Part shown: one piece after another, positions 53,548 to 63,080 of the stretch
How positions within the stretch are numbered: position 1 is the stretch's first letter
How the letters are laid out: each line of letters opens with the position of its first letter
Assembly (NCBI RefSeq): GCF_003286415.2
Contig: NZ_CP043450.1
Span: 6,758,001 to 6,822,000 of the forward strand
Reading direction: 5' to 3'
Source of the DNA: Mucilaginibacter rubeus
Lineage (GTDB): Bacteria > Bacteroidota > Bacteroidia > Sphingobacteriales > Sphingobacteriaceae
Length of the DNA: 64,000 nt
The notes under the pieces: generated by a model
The model's database searches: none
What the model was told of the DNA's origin: nothing
What the model saw: only the letters and a program-made list of their open reading frames with translations
Made by a program: the position numbers and the translations under genes

Positions 53548-54135
53548 CTATCTTTTCTTTTTTGAAAATTGTTTTTTGGGCAACACTTTTTTCCTGTTGA
53601 GCAACAGGCCTTCCAGCCGAGCTATTGTCTTGTTTAACATAACAATAATGAGGAACGTAATAATCAAGGTAATAATTAGTGCAATAATTGGCCAGGTATT
53701 TTCTGCAGATAATTTTCTCTCACCGGTTTTTCCTTTACCTTGCATATCATTGTTAGCGGTTTGCATGGTTTGCCACTCGCTTCTTATATAGGAAATGATA
53801 TCCTTAACGTCCTTATTCGTGAGGTTACTGAACACCGGCATCTGCTGCTGATTGAATTTATTATAAATCTTCAATGCCTCAGGGTTCTTTTTTTCAATAA
53901 GGGCCTGATTATTTTGTATCCAACTGATCAAATAATCTTCTTTGTGTCCCATTGTCACCATGGGGCCTAGAGCCGGCCCCACCATTTGCTCATCTATTTT
54001 ATGGCAGGTGCTACAGTTGTTGGCTATGAATAATGCCTTACCTTTTACCGGGTCCTGCGCTAATGCAAATTTTATGGCCGATAGCAGAATTAAGTTAGTG
54101 ATTAGTAGTCTACGGATGAATTGATCTGAATTCAT
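53548..54135 (-). CDS. Membrane-anchored c-type cytochrome
   Basis: A 195-residue protein: signal peptide (~1-26, ending KFALA), a class I cytochrome c domain with CSTCHKI heme site (~40) and the axial Met in QQQMPVFSNLTNKDV, then a C-terminal membrane helix (~147-167) and a very basic tail. It probably carries electrons at the periplasmic face. It is the last gene of the copB operon and may accept electrons from copper oxidation. Confidence 0.9.
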   Translation of the reverse strand: MNSDQFIRRLLITNLILLSAIKFALAQDPVKGKALFIANNCSTCHKIDEQMVGPALGPMVTMGHKEDYLISWIQNNQALIEKKNPEALKIYNKFNQQQMPVFSNLTNKDVKDIISYIRSEWQTMQTANNDMQGKGKTGERKLSAENTWPIIALIITLIITFLIIVMLNKTIARLEGLLLNRKKVLPKKQFSKKKR

Positions 54136-54195
54136 AGCAATAGCTTTTAATGGTTTAAAAAGAGGCCGATGATATTGTACGTATTAGTTCGGCTA

Positions 54196-54624
54196 TCATT
54201 TACTGAACTCAATGTTTACATCCCTATCGTGCAGATGAAAAATTATTTTTTCTATTTTCTGATCGGTCCATCGTACTGTCAATCCATAATCTGAATATCT
54301 ACCTCCGCTCGGGTGAACCCCAAAACCTTTTAAGACGGTAATATATTTGTTGGTATGCACGATGCTCATAGGAATTGGCATGACAGACGTGTCTCCGGTA
54401 ATATTCTCGTCAGACTTATTAATAAAAACACTATATCCCGGATTCGCAGGCATGTTAGTTTTGACCCTGATGGCTGTATTTTCTGCATGACGACCTGAGC
54501 TGTCCGTCTGGGGGCTTATTACAATTTGTTTGTCCTGATAACGAAGATAGCTTGAAGAAAGAAAATCTATGTCGACTGGCGGTTCAGCCCTCGCTTTTTT
54601 AAATAAATTGAAAATTTTTATCAT
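54196..54624 (-). CDS. Hypothetical protein
   Basis: A 142-residue soluble beta-rich protein (MIKIFNLFKKARAEPP ... VNIEFSK). No domain or catalytic motif recognised. It lies in the copB operon, 18 bp after the GNAT gene. Confidence 0.65.
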   Translation of the reverse strand: MIKIFNLFKKARAEPPVDIDFLSSSYLRYQDKQIVISPQTDSSGRHAENTAIRVKTNMPANPGYSVFINKSDENITGDTSVMPIPMSIVHTNKYITVLKGFGVHPSGGRYSDYGLTVRWTDQKIEKIIFHLHDRDVNIEFSK

Positions 54625-54642
54625 TTTTATTTTAGCAAATAG

Positions 54643-55146
54643 TTAATGAGACAATTTAACTTGATGATCTTCTAAATCGACCGTAAGCTTTATAAAATTA
54701 TTTTCGGCTAATCCAATTGCGATAAACCCACACCTTTTAAAAAGGGAAAGTGCAGGCTTATTTTCACTGTAAATTTTTGTGTAGAGGCGTTTTAATTTGA
54801 GATAGGAGAAGGCGTAGTCGCTGACCAGGGATAAGGCTTTACCCGCTATTCCTTTACCCCAAAATAGTTTTTCCCCGATAAGTACATTGCATTGTGCCTC
54901 TTGGTCGGTAATATTCGTTAATTCGATGTTCCCTATATGATGGTCAGGAAAATTCAGACATATGGCAAAACATTTATCTGTCGTATTTCGGAGCACATAA
55001 GACAACCAGGCGACTTCCAAATCCATAGATATGTATTTTTCCGGCCTTTCACCGGTTAATTTCCACAATTCCGGATCAATACTCCACTTCAAATTATTTT
55101 CCGCATCGCTGATCAGCAAAGGCCTGATGTAAATTGAATAATCCAT
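54643..55146 (-). CDS. GNAT-family N-acetyltransferase (RimJ/RimL-like)
   Basis: A 167-residue GNAT protein. The acetyl-CoA binding region is IGEKLFWGKGIAGKALSLV, followed by the LKRLYTKIYSENKPALSLF + KRCGF motif of the RimJ/RimL group. The substrate may be a protein N-terminus or small amine; unknown. It is co-transcribed with copB, 19 bp downstream. Confidence 0.85.
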   Translation of the reverse strand: MDYSIYIRPLLISDAENNLKWSIDPELWKLTGERPEKYISMDLEVAWLSYVLRNTTDKCFAICLNFPDHHIGNIELTNITDQEAQCNVLIGEKLFWGKGIAGKALSLVSDYAFSYLKLKRLYTKIYSENKPALSLFKRCGFIAIGLAENNFIKLTVDLEDHQVKLSH

Positions 55147-55165
55147 GCCATTGTTCTATAATAAC

Positions 55166-57277
55166 TTATGACTGTTTTACTTTTAGTAAGCTTGCATTAA
55201 TGGCCACTACGACCGTGCTAACGGTCATCAATACAGCTCCCACTGCAGGGCTTAATACAATACCCTGGTTATAAAGCACACCGGCGGCAAGGGGCAAGGC
55301 CACCACATTGTAACCTGTCGCCCAAGCCAGATTTTGAACCATTTTACGATAGGTCGCCTTTCCAAACAGGATCAAACTAACGATGTCTTTGGGATTACTA
55401 TTTACTAAAACGATCCCTGCGGTTTCCGCCGCAATATCGCTGCCGGAACCTACCGCAATACCTATATCTGCCTGAGCCAGCGGCGGTGCATCGTTCACCC
55501 CGTCCCCGGTCATGGCTACGAACTCACCTTTTTGCTGCAATTCCTTGATTTTATCTAATTTTTGATGCGGTAAAACCTCGGCAAAAAAGCCATCCATTTT
55601 TAACTGGTTGCTTACACTTTCAGCGACTTGACTATTATCGCCGGTTAATAGCAGTGATTTGATCCCGTTGTCATGCAGAGTTTGTATAGCTTCAGCCGAC
55701 TCAGGGCGTATCGTATCTGATAAAGCGATATAGCCGTATAAAACCTCATTGATTATAACGAAGACCACCGTTTCGCTGCCGTTAGCCTCAAATCCCTCTG
55801 GTAAAGCGATATGCTTTTCATTAAGATAGCCGGGGCTTACTACCTTGAGGTGTTTACCCTCCACCATTGCTTCCACGCCCTTACCTGTTATCGCCTGAAA
55901 GTCTATTGCTTTGGGAACATCCAAAGAACGTTTCTTGATCTCGGCAAGAATTCCTGTGGCAATAGGATGCTCTGAATTTTGCTCCAGCGCGGCGACAATT
56001 CGCAGCATTTCATTTTCCCATTTTTGATGGTCATTGCTTTGATGGTCGATCACAAGTACCCGGGCCACTTCAAATTTTCCCACCGTAAGGGTTCCGGTTT
56101 TATCAAAAACAATCGTGCTGATCTTTCGGGAGTTTTCAAATGCGGTCCTGTTTTTAATGAGCAAGCCATGCTTCGCAGAAAGAGAGGTCGATTTTGCTAC
56201 TACAAGCGGAACGGCAAGCCCCAAAGCGTGGGGACAGCAGATAACGATGACCGTAACCATTCTTTCCATGGCAAAGGCCAGGTCTTTACCATCTGCCAGC
56301 CAAAAGGCAAAAGTGCCGATACCTGCTATAAGCGCGATAATGGTCAGCCATTTTGCTGCTTTATCGGCTAATAGCTGCGTGTTGGATTTTGCATCCTGGG
56401 CATTTTTAACCAGGGTAATTACTTTGGACAAATAAGAATCTTCGCCACTATGAGTTACTCTTACCCGTAATGAACCGTTGCCATTTACAGAACCTGCGAT
56501 GACGTCCTGTCCTTTGGATTTTTGCACCGGAGTAGACTCTCCCGTTAGCATAGACTCATTGAGGTAACTTTCCCCATCCTCAATAATGCCGTCAGCAGGA
56601 ATTTTTTCACCCGGTTTGATTAAGATCAGATCACCCGACTTTAAACTATCGGTTTTAACTTCGCTTGTGTTTTTACCATCAATCAAATGCGCTTCAGCAG
56701 GCATCAACTGTACCAGCAACTCTAATTCCCTCGATGCCCCGGCAACTGAACGCATTTCAATCCAGTGCCCTAAGAGCATGATTAGGATCAGCGTTGTCAG
56801 TTCCCAAAAGAAGTCCATTCCTTTCAAACCAAATACGGTTGCTGCACTATAGATATAAGCTACGCTTATCGCAAAACCGATTAAGGTCATCATACCCGGA
56901 TTTTTTGCTTTCAATTCACTAAACCATCCAGACAAAAACGGCCATCCACCATAAATAAAGACGACGGTTGACAGGCCAAACAGGAGGTAATTGGAACCGA
57001 CAAAATGTAGATCAAGGCGCAGCCATTGTTGAATTTGCATAGAAAGCAACATTACGGGAATAGTTAACGCCAAAACAACATAAAACCGTTTCTTAAAATC
57101 AGCGATCATCATAGCGTGATGATCATGGCCCGCCATCCCCATACCGGCTTGCGCAGCGTGTTTGCCATGCCCCATAGGGTCTTTGTTTAATGTCGCTTCT
57201 GAGGCTTGATTTTCATGTTTATGGGGTGATGATATGTTATTCATATCCCCGGGATGATCTTTGTGAATATCTTTCAT
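55166..57277 (-). CDS. copB: Copper-translocating P-type ATPase, CPH (CopB) type
   Basis: A 703-residue P1B ATPase that exports copper or silver from the cytoplasm. The His/Met-rich N-terminus (HKDHPGDMNN, HGKHAAQAGMGMAGHDHHAM) replaces a CxxC domain. The membrane motif is VIVICCPHALGLAVPL (CPH, the CopB/P1B-3 signature), the phosphorylation site DKTGTLTVG, the nucleotide-domain HP in SEHPIATG, and GDGVNDAPPLAQADIG. It is complete. tlpA-like lies 7 bp upstream; GNAT, hypothetical and cytochrome genes follow. Confidence 0.96.
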   Translation of the reverse strand: MKDIHKDHPGDMNNISSPHKHENQASEATLNKDPMGHGKHAAQAGMGMAGHDHHAMMIADFKKRFYVVLALTIPVMLLSMQIQQWLRLDLHFVGSNYLLFGLSTVVFIYGGWPFLSGWFSELKAKNPGMMTLIGFAISVAYIYSAATVFGLKGMDFFWELTTLILIMLLGHWIEMRSVAGASRELELLVQLMPAEAHLIDGKNTSEVKTDSLKSGDLILIKPGEKIPADGIIEDGESYLNESMLTGESTPVQKSKGQDVIAGSVNGNGSLRVRVTHSGEDSYLSKVITLVKNAQDAKSNTQLLADKAAKWLTIIALIAGIGTFAFWLADGKDLAFAMERMVTVIVICCPHALGLAVPLVVAKSTSLSAKHGLLIKNRTAFENSRKISTIVFDKTGTLTVGKFEVARVLVIDHQSNDHQKWENEMLRIVAALEQNSEHPIATGILAEIKKRSLDVPKAIDFQAITGKGVEAMVEGKHLKVVSPGYLNEKHIALPEGFEANGSETVVFVIINEVLYGYIALSDTIRPESAEAIQTLHDNGIKSLLLTGDNSQVAESVSNQLKMDGFFAEVLPHQKLDKIKELQQKGEFVAMTGDGVNDAPPLAQADIGIAVGSGSDIAAETAGIVLVNSNPKDIVSLILFGKATYRKMVQNLAWATGYNVVALPLAAGVLYNQGIVLSPAVGAVLMTVSTVVVAINASLLKVKQS

Positions 57278-57284
57278 TGTTGAC

Positions 57285-57860
57285 TTATTTTGTTAATAAA
57301 CTCTTTAAATACTTGATAAAATGCTCATCGTTAAAGTCTAATCCCCCTTCTTGTTTGAAAACAATTTTGCCAGATTGATCTAAAATAACCGTTGCAGGGA
57401 TTGCGTCACCTATAAAATCTGCAGGAATCTGAGTCTCTGCAACGTAAACAGGAAGCATCAATTGATTGCTGCTCATAAAAGCAAGAGACTTTTTCAAATT
57501 ATGATCCATATCCACTGTGATGAATATTACGTTTGTATCTTCCTTGAAATGTCTGTACAATTTATCCAAGCCGGGCATTTCTTCTCTGCAAGGCGCGCAC
57601 CACGGAGCCCAGAAATTAATAAGTACGATTTTCCCCTTTAAGTCGGTCAATTTTATCCTTTTACCATTTTTGTCTTCCAGCGTAAAAGATGGTGTTTCTT
57701 TATCTACAAAAGAATCTTTAAAGCCAGGTACCGGAAGGCTGTTTGTATATGAATAGAAAGGGCTAGCCGAACCATTGAGCGCAGCTGTTATTATCAGAAA
57801 TAAGCCGATAGCTACAATTTTACAGGCTTTCATTTTCGTGATGGATGTTTGATGGCTCAT
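57285..57860 (-). CDS. TlpA-like exported thioredoxin
   Basis: A 191-residue protein with an N-terminal signal/anchor (~12-30) and a thioredoxin fold. The active site is FWAPWCAPCREEMPGLD (C-A-P-C), and the cis-Pro region is IPATVILD. It reduces disulfides in periplasmic proteins, for example apocytochrome c or copper-binding cysteines. It is the first gene of the copB operon. Confidence 0.9.
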   Translation of the reverse strand: MSHQTSITKMKACKIVAIGLFLIITAALNGSASPFYSYTNSLPVPGFKDSFVDKETPSFTLEDKNGKRIKLTDLKGKIVLINFWAPWCAPCREEMPGLDKLYRHFKEDTNVIFITVDMDHNLKKSLAFMSSNQLMLPVYVAETQIPADFIGDAIPATVILDQSGKIVFKQEGGLDFNDEHFIKYLKSLLTK

Positions 57861-58021
57861 TGTTTATTTGTTATTTAATATTTTTATATTTTGACCGCTA
57901 TTAAGTGCCTATATTTTCAAGTAAACCCAATAAGTGGAGAAGCTATACTCAGACCATGACTTATAAAAATAATAGCCACCGCAGATACTGAACAATGTAT
58001 CCGTGAACCTGTCGCCGTTAA

Positions 58022-58051
58022 ATAAAAAATGCCGACTCATGAGCCGGCATT
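58022..58051 (-). terminator. Terminator of the multicopper oxidase operon
   Basis: AATGCCG (58028-58034) pairs with CGGCATT (58045-58051). On the minus strand it is followed by a T-run. It lies 8 nt past the oxidase stop codon. Confidence 0.85.
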
Positions 58052-58059
58052 AGATAAAA

Positions 58060-60771
58060 TTAATAAGTTACTGTTAAACCTGCACCCAATCCCATATCGC
58101 TATCATAATGACTCGATAAGGAAAAGTATTTGGTGACAATATATCTTAATCCTGCTGCATATTCCTTATCGGTATTGATCATGAAATTCATACGAAGGCG
58201 TTTTGATAATGGAATATCCTCACGTCCCAATTGGAACCGTAATTTACCATCACCGTCAATACGTGCATCCGCGATGACCAGCATCGGTAAGGTGTAGGCC
58301 ATACCGGCTACCACTGTTCTACGGTGTTCCTTGTTGCTTACCTGTCCAAATAAGTTCTTATAATCGCTGCCAAAAATATTTTTTTCATCGGGATTAAATT
58401 GTTTATAATGGTAATCGAATCCTACATAAGGGAAAAACCATTGATTCCGCCCGATATAGCGACCAACCATGGTTTCACTTTCGTAACCCATCTTAGCATT
58501 TAAACCCAGGTGCCATATGGAGTTTGCTTTCCAACGGGTATTGGCGAACATAAGCTCTCCATCGGAGCCGCTACTTTCCAATCCGATACGCGCCATTGGG
58601 TGAGGCATTTGATCGTCAGCGTTTAAACGACGCTGAGCTAACTTAGGATTGGTGATGTCGGTTTTGTCAACCAGGGTATCCTGGTAGCTAAATACACGTC
58701 CCATTCCGCTCATCATGTGATACAGGATATGGCAATGAAAGAACCAATCGCCGCCCGGCTCGGTCGCGGCAAACTCGATAGTATCACTTTCCATAGGCAT
58801 GATGTCCAGCACGTTCTTTAACGGGGCGTATTCGCCCTGCCCGTTCAACACCCTAAAATCATGTCCGTGCAGGTGCATGGGATGTCGCATCATCGTATTA
58901 TTATATAAAATGATACGCACGTTTTCCCCCTTCTTGATCAAAATTTTATCCGCCTCGGAGACAACCTTATTATCTATACTCCAGACATAACGGTTCATAT
59001 TACCGGTCAAATTAAATTTGAGTTCTTTTACCGGACCTGAACGTAAGGTTGTTTTTTCAGGTGCCCGGAGCATCGCATAGCTAAGGGTTACAATATCTGC
59101 ATTGCTATTTCCCATATCCATACCAGCCATGCTTTGAGCCCCACCTTGCGGTTGCATTTTTTTGCTGCTATCCTTGGCCGGCACAGGGGATTTGTTCATA
59201 TCACTGTTCCGCATATCCTGCTTACTTTTCATCGTGTCAGCAGGATTTTCAGGTCCCGAAATCTCCGGATACATGACGGTATTCATATCCATCTCCTGGT
59301 TTTTCATATCCATCCCGTCCATCTTTACCAGGTTGCCCTTCATGTCCATCATGTCATTCATCATTTTCATGCCGGCAAAGTATTTTAGCTTCGGCATTTT
59401 TGTAGCCGCAACCTTTTCGCCACTACCCAGCCAGAGCGAAGCATGTTTGGTACGGTCCTCGGGGGTCACTAAAAATTCATAACTTTTATTATCGGGTATC
59501 GTTACCACAACATCGTAGGTTTCTGACACCGCTATAATAAGCCTGTCCACTTCAACCGGTTCTACATCATTACCATCATTCGCAACCACGGTGATCTTAC
59601 CACCTGCCCAGTTTAGCCAAAAATAAGACGAGGCTCCACCATTGGCTATCCGCAGCCTTACTTTATCCCCGGCCTTAAATTGCGACAGCGTCGATTGGTT
59701 TTTACCGTTGATCAGGAAATTGTCATAAGCCACATCGCTCACATCCATAGCGGTCATCCTTTTCCATTCATTGGTCAACTTAGTTTTCAAATGACCGGTA
59801 CGAATCGCTTCAGCATAACTCTGAGTCGTTCCCTTAAGGATACTAAACCAGTCCGTTTGGTTGTGAAGACTTCTTTCCACTTCTTTAGGATTCATATCAA
59901 TCCAGTCGCTTAGTACCACCGGGATCGACGGAATATTCCATTCCTGCCTTTTTTTCATAATGAAGGCTCCGTACATACCGATTTGCTCCTGCAATCCGGA
60001 ATGGCTATGGTACCAGTGTGTACCATGCTGCACGATTGGGAACTTATAAAGATATTTGGTATGAGGCTTGATAGGCATCTGTGTAATGTAAGGCACGCCA
60101 TCCATTTTATTGGGTAAAAACAACCCATGCCAGTGAAGTGAGGTTTCTTCATTCAATTCATTATGAACCCATATTTCCGCGGTATCGCCTTCGGTAAATG
60201 TCAGTGTGGGCATGGGGATCTGACCATTCACCGCAATGGCGCGCTTTGGTTTTTTTCCAAGCATTACCGTAGTATCCCTGACGTATAAGTCGTAACGAAC
60301 GGTATGCGGAGGAGAAACAGCAGCAATCGTTTTTATAGGCCCTAAATTGGCCCTGGCGCTTTTAATTTCAGCCGAAGCAGCATCGTTATCACCCATTTTC
60401 ATTCCCTCCATATTATCCGTTTTCTGACCATCGTTTTTCATGGACATGCCGCTTGATTTTTCCGGATTTGGGTTAGAATTTTCTTCACCCATTTTCATTC
60501 CATCCATACTACCTGCTTTTTTTGTAGTAGGATTCGCAGGCATTTGCATACCATTGTCCTTTTTTGCAACGGTTTTGTTTTTTTCTTTGACCAGCTTCAT
60601 GCCGCATTTCGGGCAATTTCCCGGCTTTGAAGCATGAATTTCCGGGTGCATCGGGCAGGTATAGGTAACCGCTTGTTTTTTTTCCATACCAGCCATATTC
60701 TGCATATCGCCTTGAGCGAATGCCAGCTGTTTTAAACAAAGCAGTACCACAATTACTAATATTTTTTTCAT
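58060..60771 (-). CDS. Multicopper oxidase with metal-binding module and PcoB-like barrel
   Basis: A 903-residue exported protein. In order: signal peptide (1-19), heavy-metal-binding module (~37-62, YTCPMHPEIHASKPGNCP + KCGMKL), Met-rich spacer (~74-128), CopA/PcoA-type cupredoxin oxidase (~155-690; type 3 copper motifs SLHWHG, THWYHSHSG, PMHLHGHDF, and FFHCHILYHMMSGMG for T1/T3), with a second Met-rich loop (~470-500), then ~200 residues of beta-strand pattern ending GLTVTY. That tail resembles the outer-membrane PcoB/CopB protein normally encoded separately. It would oxidise periplasmic Cu(I). Confidence 0.9.
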   Translation of the reverse strand: MKKILVIVVLLCLKQLAFAQGDMQNMAGMEKKQAVTYTCPMHPEIHASKPGNCPKCGMKLVKEKNKTVAKKDNGMQMPANPTTKKAGSMDGMKMGEENSNPNPEKSSGMSMKNDGQKTDNMEGMKMGDNDAASAEIKSARANLGPIKTIAAVSPPHTVRYDLYVRDTTVMLGKKPKRAIAVNGQIPMPTLTFTEGDTAEIWVHNELNEETSLHWHGLFLPNKMDGVPYITQMPIKPHTKYLYKFPIVQHGTHWYHSHSGLQEQIGMYGAFIMKKRQEWNIPSIPVVLSDWIDMNPKEVERSLHNQTDWFSILKGTTQSYAEAIRTGHLKTKLTNEWKRMTAMDVSDVAYDNFLINGKNQSTLSQFKAGDKVRLRIANGGASSYFWLNWAGGKITVVANDGNDVEPVEVDRLIIAVSETYDVVVTIPDNKSYEFLVTPEDRTKHASLWLGSGEKVAATKMPKLKYFAGMKMMNDMMDMKGNLVKMDGMDMKNQEMDMNTVMYPEISGPENPADTMKSKQDMRNSDMNKSPVPAKDSSKKMQPQGGAQSMAGMDMGNSNADIVTLSYAMLRAPEKTTLRSGPVKELKFNLTGNMNRYVWSIDNKVVSEADKILIKKGENVRIILYNNTMMRHPMHLHGHDFRVLNGQGEYAPLKNVLDIMPMESDTIEFAATEPGGDWFFHCHILYHMMSGMGRVFSYQDTLVDKTDITNPKLAQRRLNADDQMPHPMARIGLESSGSDGELMFANTRWKANSIWHLGLNAKMGYESETMVGRYIGRNQWFFPYVGFDYHYKQFNPDEKNIFGSDYKNLFGQVSNKEHRRTVVAGMAYTLPMLVIADARIDGDGKLRFQLGREDIPLSKRLRMNFMINTDKEYAAGLRYIVTKYFSLSSHYDSDMGLGAGLTVTY

Positions 60772-60845
60772 CTTTACATGTTCATATTTAGGACAATATA
60801 GCCGGTCAGCCTTTCCGCGACTGACTGGCTATTTTAGTCATTACT

Positions 60846-61295
60846 TTATTCGTTGACTTTCCTGATCCAATTTTTGATCAAAGCCGTGTCTCGCGGGTTA
60901 AGTGCAGCATCACGGTGAATAATCAGGTATGAAGGCAGGGGCATAGTTCCTTCATCTAAACTTGTGCTGATTGCCCGCAACTTGCTTCTTTTCTTTCTCG
61001 CCGAATACGTTCCGAATTCATCGAAGTTCAATTCATCCTTGCCATTACGGACATGCCTGTCCAGCATAAGCCGCATTGGCTGCAAATGCGCGTAAAAGGG
61101 ATAATTGGTGTTATTGCTATGGCAATCATAACAGTCTTTCTTTAAAATCGCCTGTACGTCCTGTGGCATACTATATACCTGAGCGATATTGTTCGCCGAG
61201 GTCTGTTTACTCTGGTTGTATTGCCCGGGTATGAACTGAATGACAATAAATAAAATGACGACGACACCCAGCCCAATTAAAACTTTACGCTTCAT
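60846..61295 (-). CDS. Heme-binding domain protein
   Basis: A 149-residue protein with an N-terminal membrane anchor (~5-22) and a periplasmic c-type heme domain: CYDCHSNNTNYPFYAHLQP (C-x2-C-H). It matches the Bacteroidota heme-binding domain family. Electron transfer to or from the multicopper oxidase encoded next is plausible. It lies 4 bp after a DUF3347 gene. Confidence 0.88.
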   Translation of the reverse strand: MKRKVLIGLGVVVILFIVIQFIPGQYNQSKQTSANNIAQVYSMPQDVQAILKKDCYDCHSNNTNYPFYAHLQPMRLMLDRHVRNGKDELNFDEFGTYSARKKRSKLRAISTSLDEGTMPLPSYLIIHRDAALNPRDTALIKNWIRKVNE

Positions 61296-61299
61296 ACTT

Positions 61300-61905
61300 T
61301 TATTTTAATTCTTCTTTGATCGAACCACAGGTAGGCATTGACGAACCCAGGTAAGGGTTTTTTATCTCTTTTGTTTCGCTTAGCCAGATTGCACCCTTTT
61401 TATCATTAAACATCGGGCAGCGGTCCACGTATAAAGGCATGCCCGCTCCAAATAATTTCACCAGATCGTACATATCTTTGCTCAGCATGTCAAAGTGTTC
61501 GCGTTGATGCGGTAATTTGCCTCCGCTTATGCCAATATGCTCAGCCATTTCTTTCGCGTCATCAGCTATGTCTGTATACGCCTTTTTTTGGTCTGCGGTC
61601 AATACCGATTTGTCGAGTTTTACGAAACCTTCCGATAATGCTTTGCCGGCAGTAGCCGCATCGTTAGTGTTGTCAGTGGTTAAAGCATTCTTCAGTTGTA
61701 AATAATTCGCAACCATCTCTTTAACCGAAGCACTCGTTTTAGCATCGACCCCGGATTTTGAAGAATTAGGTTCGGTAGTTGTTGCAGCTGCCGCAGCTGT
61801 AGTATCATTACCCGCTTGCGCAGTCGTTTTTTTTGAATTGTTATTACAAGCGGCTATAGATAAAGTGGTAAGGCCGATGGCCAAAACAATGATTATATTT
61901 TTCAT
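61300..61905 (-). CDS. DUF3347 lipoprotein, copy 2
   Basis: A 201-residue lipoprotein (lipobox LSIAAC) with a Thr/Ala-rich linker and a DUF3347 domain (~75-200). The signature is LPHQREHFDML ... YVDRCPMFNDKKGAIWLS ... NPYLGSSMPTCG, which offers Cys, Met and His ligands. It probably binds copper; DUF3347 also occurs fused to CusB-like adaptors. Start chosen at ATG 61905. Confidence 0.9.
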   Translation of the reverse strand: MKNIIIVLAIGLTTLSIAACNNNSKKTTAQAGNDTTAAAAATTTEPNSSKSGVDAKTSASVKEMVANYLQLKNALTTDNTNDAATAGKALSEGFVKLDKSVLTADQKKAYTDIADDAKEMAEHIGISGGKLPHQREHFDMLSKDMYDLVKLFGAGMPLYVDRCPMFNDKKGAIWLSETKEIKNPYLGSSMPTCGSIKEELK

Positions 61906-61982
61906 ATCGTTTAAATTGAAATTAAGATACACCCGGAACAAAAAAATGCTCCGGGTATATCAATTAAATAGTGGGAAATAAT

Positions 61983-62483
61983 TTATTTATTTAAGGTTTC
62001 AGTAACCTTACCGCAGGTCAGCATCTGGCTACCGAAATATGGATTTTTGATCGATGCATCTGCAGACAACCAATAACTTTTCTTCATCGGGCAATAGTCG
62101 TAATAAACTGCCTGATCGGTCAGTTTTACCGCCTTGGCCAATTTAAAGAAGTTGGAAGAGAAGTTGGCGAAATGCTCGCGCTGATGGGCGATATCCTTAC
62201 TTTCTGAAATATGCTTGGCATCGAAGGCTAACTTGTCCTGAAAGGACATAAAGGCATTCATATCAGCTGCGGGCAATGATTTCATATCAACAGCATTCAC
62301 CGCTTTAAGAAAGTCAGCAGCATGTGTCGCTGCATCGGTGCTGTTGGATTTGATCAAGTCGTTCTTAACATCGTAATACGATGACAATAAAGAACCAAGT
62401 GCAGATGGCTTTGCGCTATTTTGAGCGAAAGTTTGGGTAAAAGTAGCTGCAACTAATGCAACTAAAAGAAATATTTTTTTCAT
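61983..62483 (-). CDS. DUF3347 exported protein, copy 1
   Basis: A 166-residue exported protein (signal ending FTQTFAQ) with the DUF3347 landmarks HQREHFANF, YYDYCPMKKSYWLS and NPYFGSQMLTCGK. It is a paralog of the next gene but not a lipoprotein, so the pair may act at different periplasmic sites. Confidence 0.9.
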   Translation of the reverse strand: MKKIFLLVALVAATFTQTFAQNSAKPSALGSLLSSYYDVKNDLIKSNSTDAATHAADFLKAVNAVDMKSLPAADMNAFMSFQDKLAFDAKHISESKDIAHQREHFANFSSNFFKLAKAVKLTDQAVYYDYCPMKKSYWLSADASIKNPYFGSQMLTCGKVTETLNK

Positions 62484-62560
62484 TTTGATTTTAATTAATT
62501 TTTAATAAACAATTTGGGCATGGCTAACCATGTCAACAAGCAACTAAAATTAAAAAAAAA

Positions 62561-62989
62561 TCAAATTTGAAAACTACGGATGATAAGCCGGATGCCCCGC
62601 GTCGGAGGCCGCTTTTGAGGTATCAGGTAATTGAAAGGCACATCCAAATCATATGCGGGTAGAAAACGGAAACCGTAGTATGATCCTGCAGAGATAAATG
62701 GAATTTGAATAGAAACCTTCTCAGTTTGCGGAATAAGCTTGGCCAGAGTCGCAAAATTATTGGACATTTCCTGACAGCAAGGATTTGCTTTTGACTCAAG
62801 TTGCGGACCATCGCTTTTGGGCCCTGGAGGAGCCATCATTGTCATGTGATCATGATGGGCGCCGTGCAAACTCTCTTCATGCAACATGCTTTTTCCCGTA
62901 CCTTCCATATTCATATGGAGCGCACAACTGAACCCGGCAAGCGTGTTCAGTAAAAAAACAGTTAAAAGAAATAGTGCCTTACTTTTCAT
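62561..62989 (-). CDS. Small exported His/Met/Cys-rich protein
   Basis: A 142-residue protein: signal peptide (MKSKALFLLTVFLLNTLAGF), a metal-ligand-rich stretch (CALHMNMEG, SLHGAHHDHMTMM), ANPCCQEM, and a C-terminal RPPTRGIRLIIRSFQI. The Cys-Cys and Pro-Pro landmarks link it to the HYC_CC_PP-like proteins here. It is the first gene of the oxidase operon. Confidence 0.75.
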   Translation of the reverse strand: MKSKALFLLTVFLLNTLAGFSCALHMNMEGTGKSMLHEESLHGAHHDHMTMMAPPGPKSDGPQLESKANPCCQEMSNNFATLAKLIPQTEKVSIQIPFISAGSYYGFRFLPAYDLDVPFNYLIPQKRPPTRGIRLIIRSFQI

Positions 62990-62997
62990 TTTCCGAA

Positions 62998-63005
62998 CAA
63001 ATCTA
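62998..63005 (-). promoter_or_regulatory. -7 element of the oxidase operon
   Basis: On the minus strand TAGATTTG lies 8 nt before the ATG at 62989, predicting a leader of only a few bases. Confidence 0.5.
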
Positions 63006-63080
63006 CATAACTATTTTTATAAATGTTTACATAATTTGGTAAATAAATTACATAATTACCTCTGGTCACGCTTATTGCGA

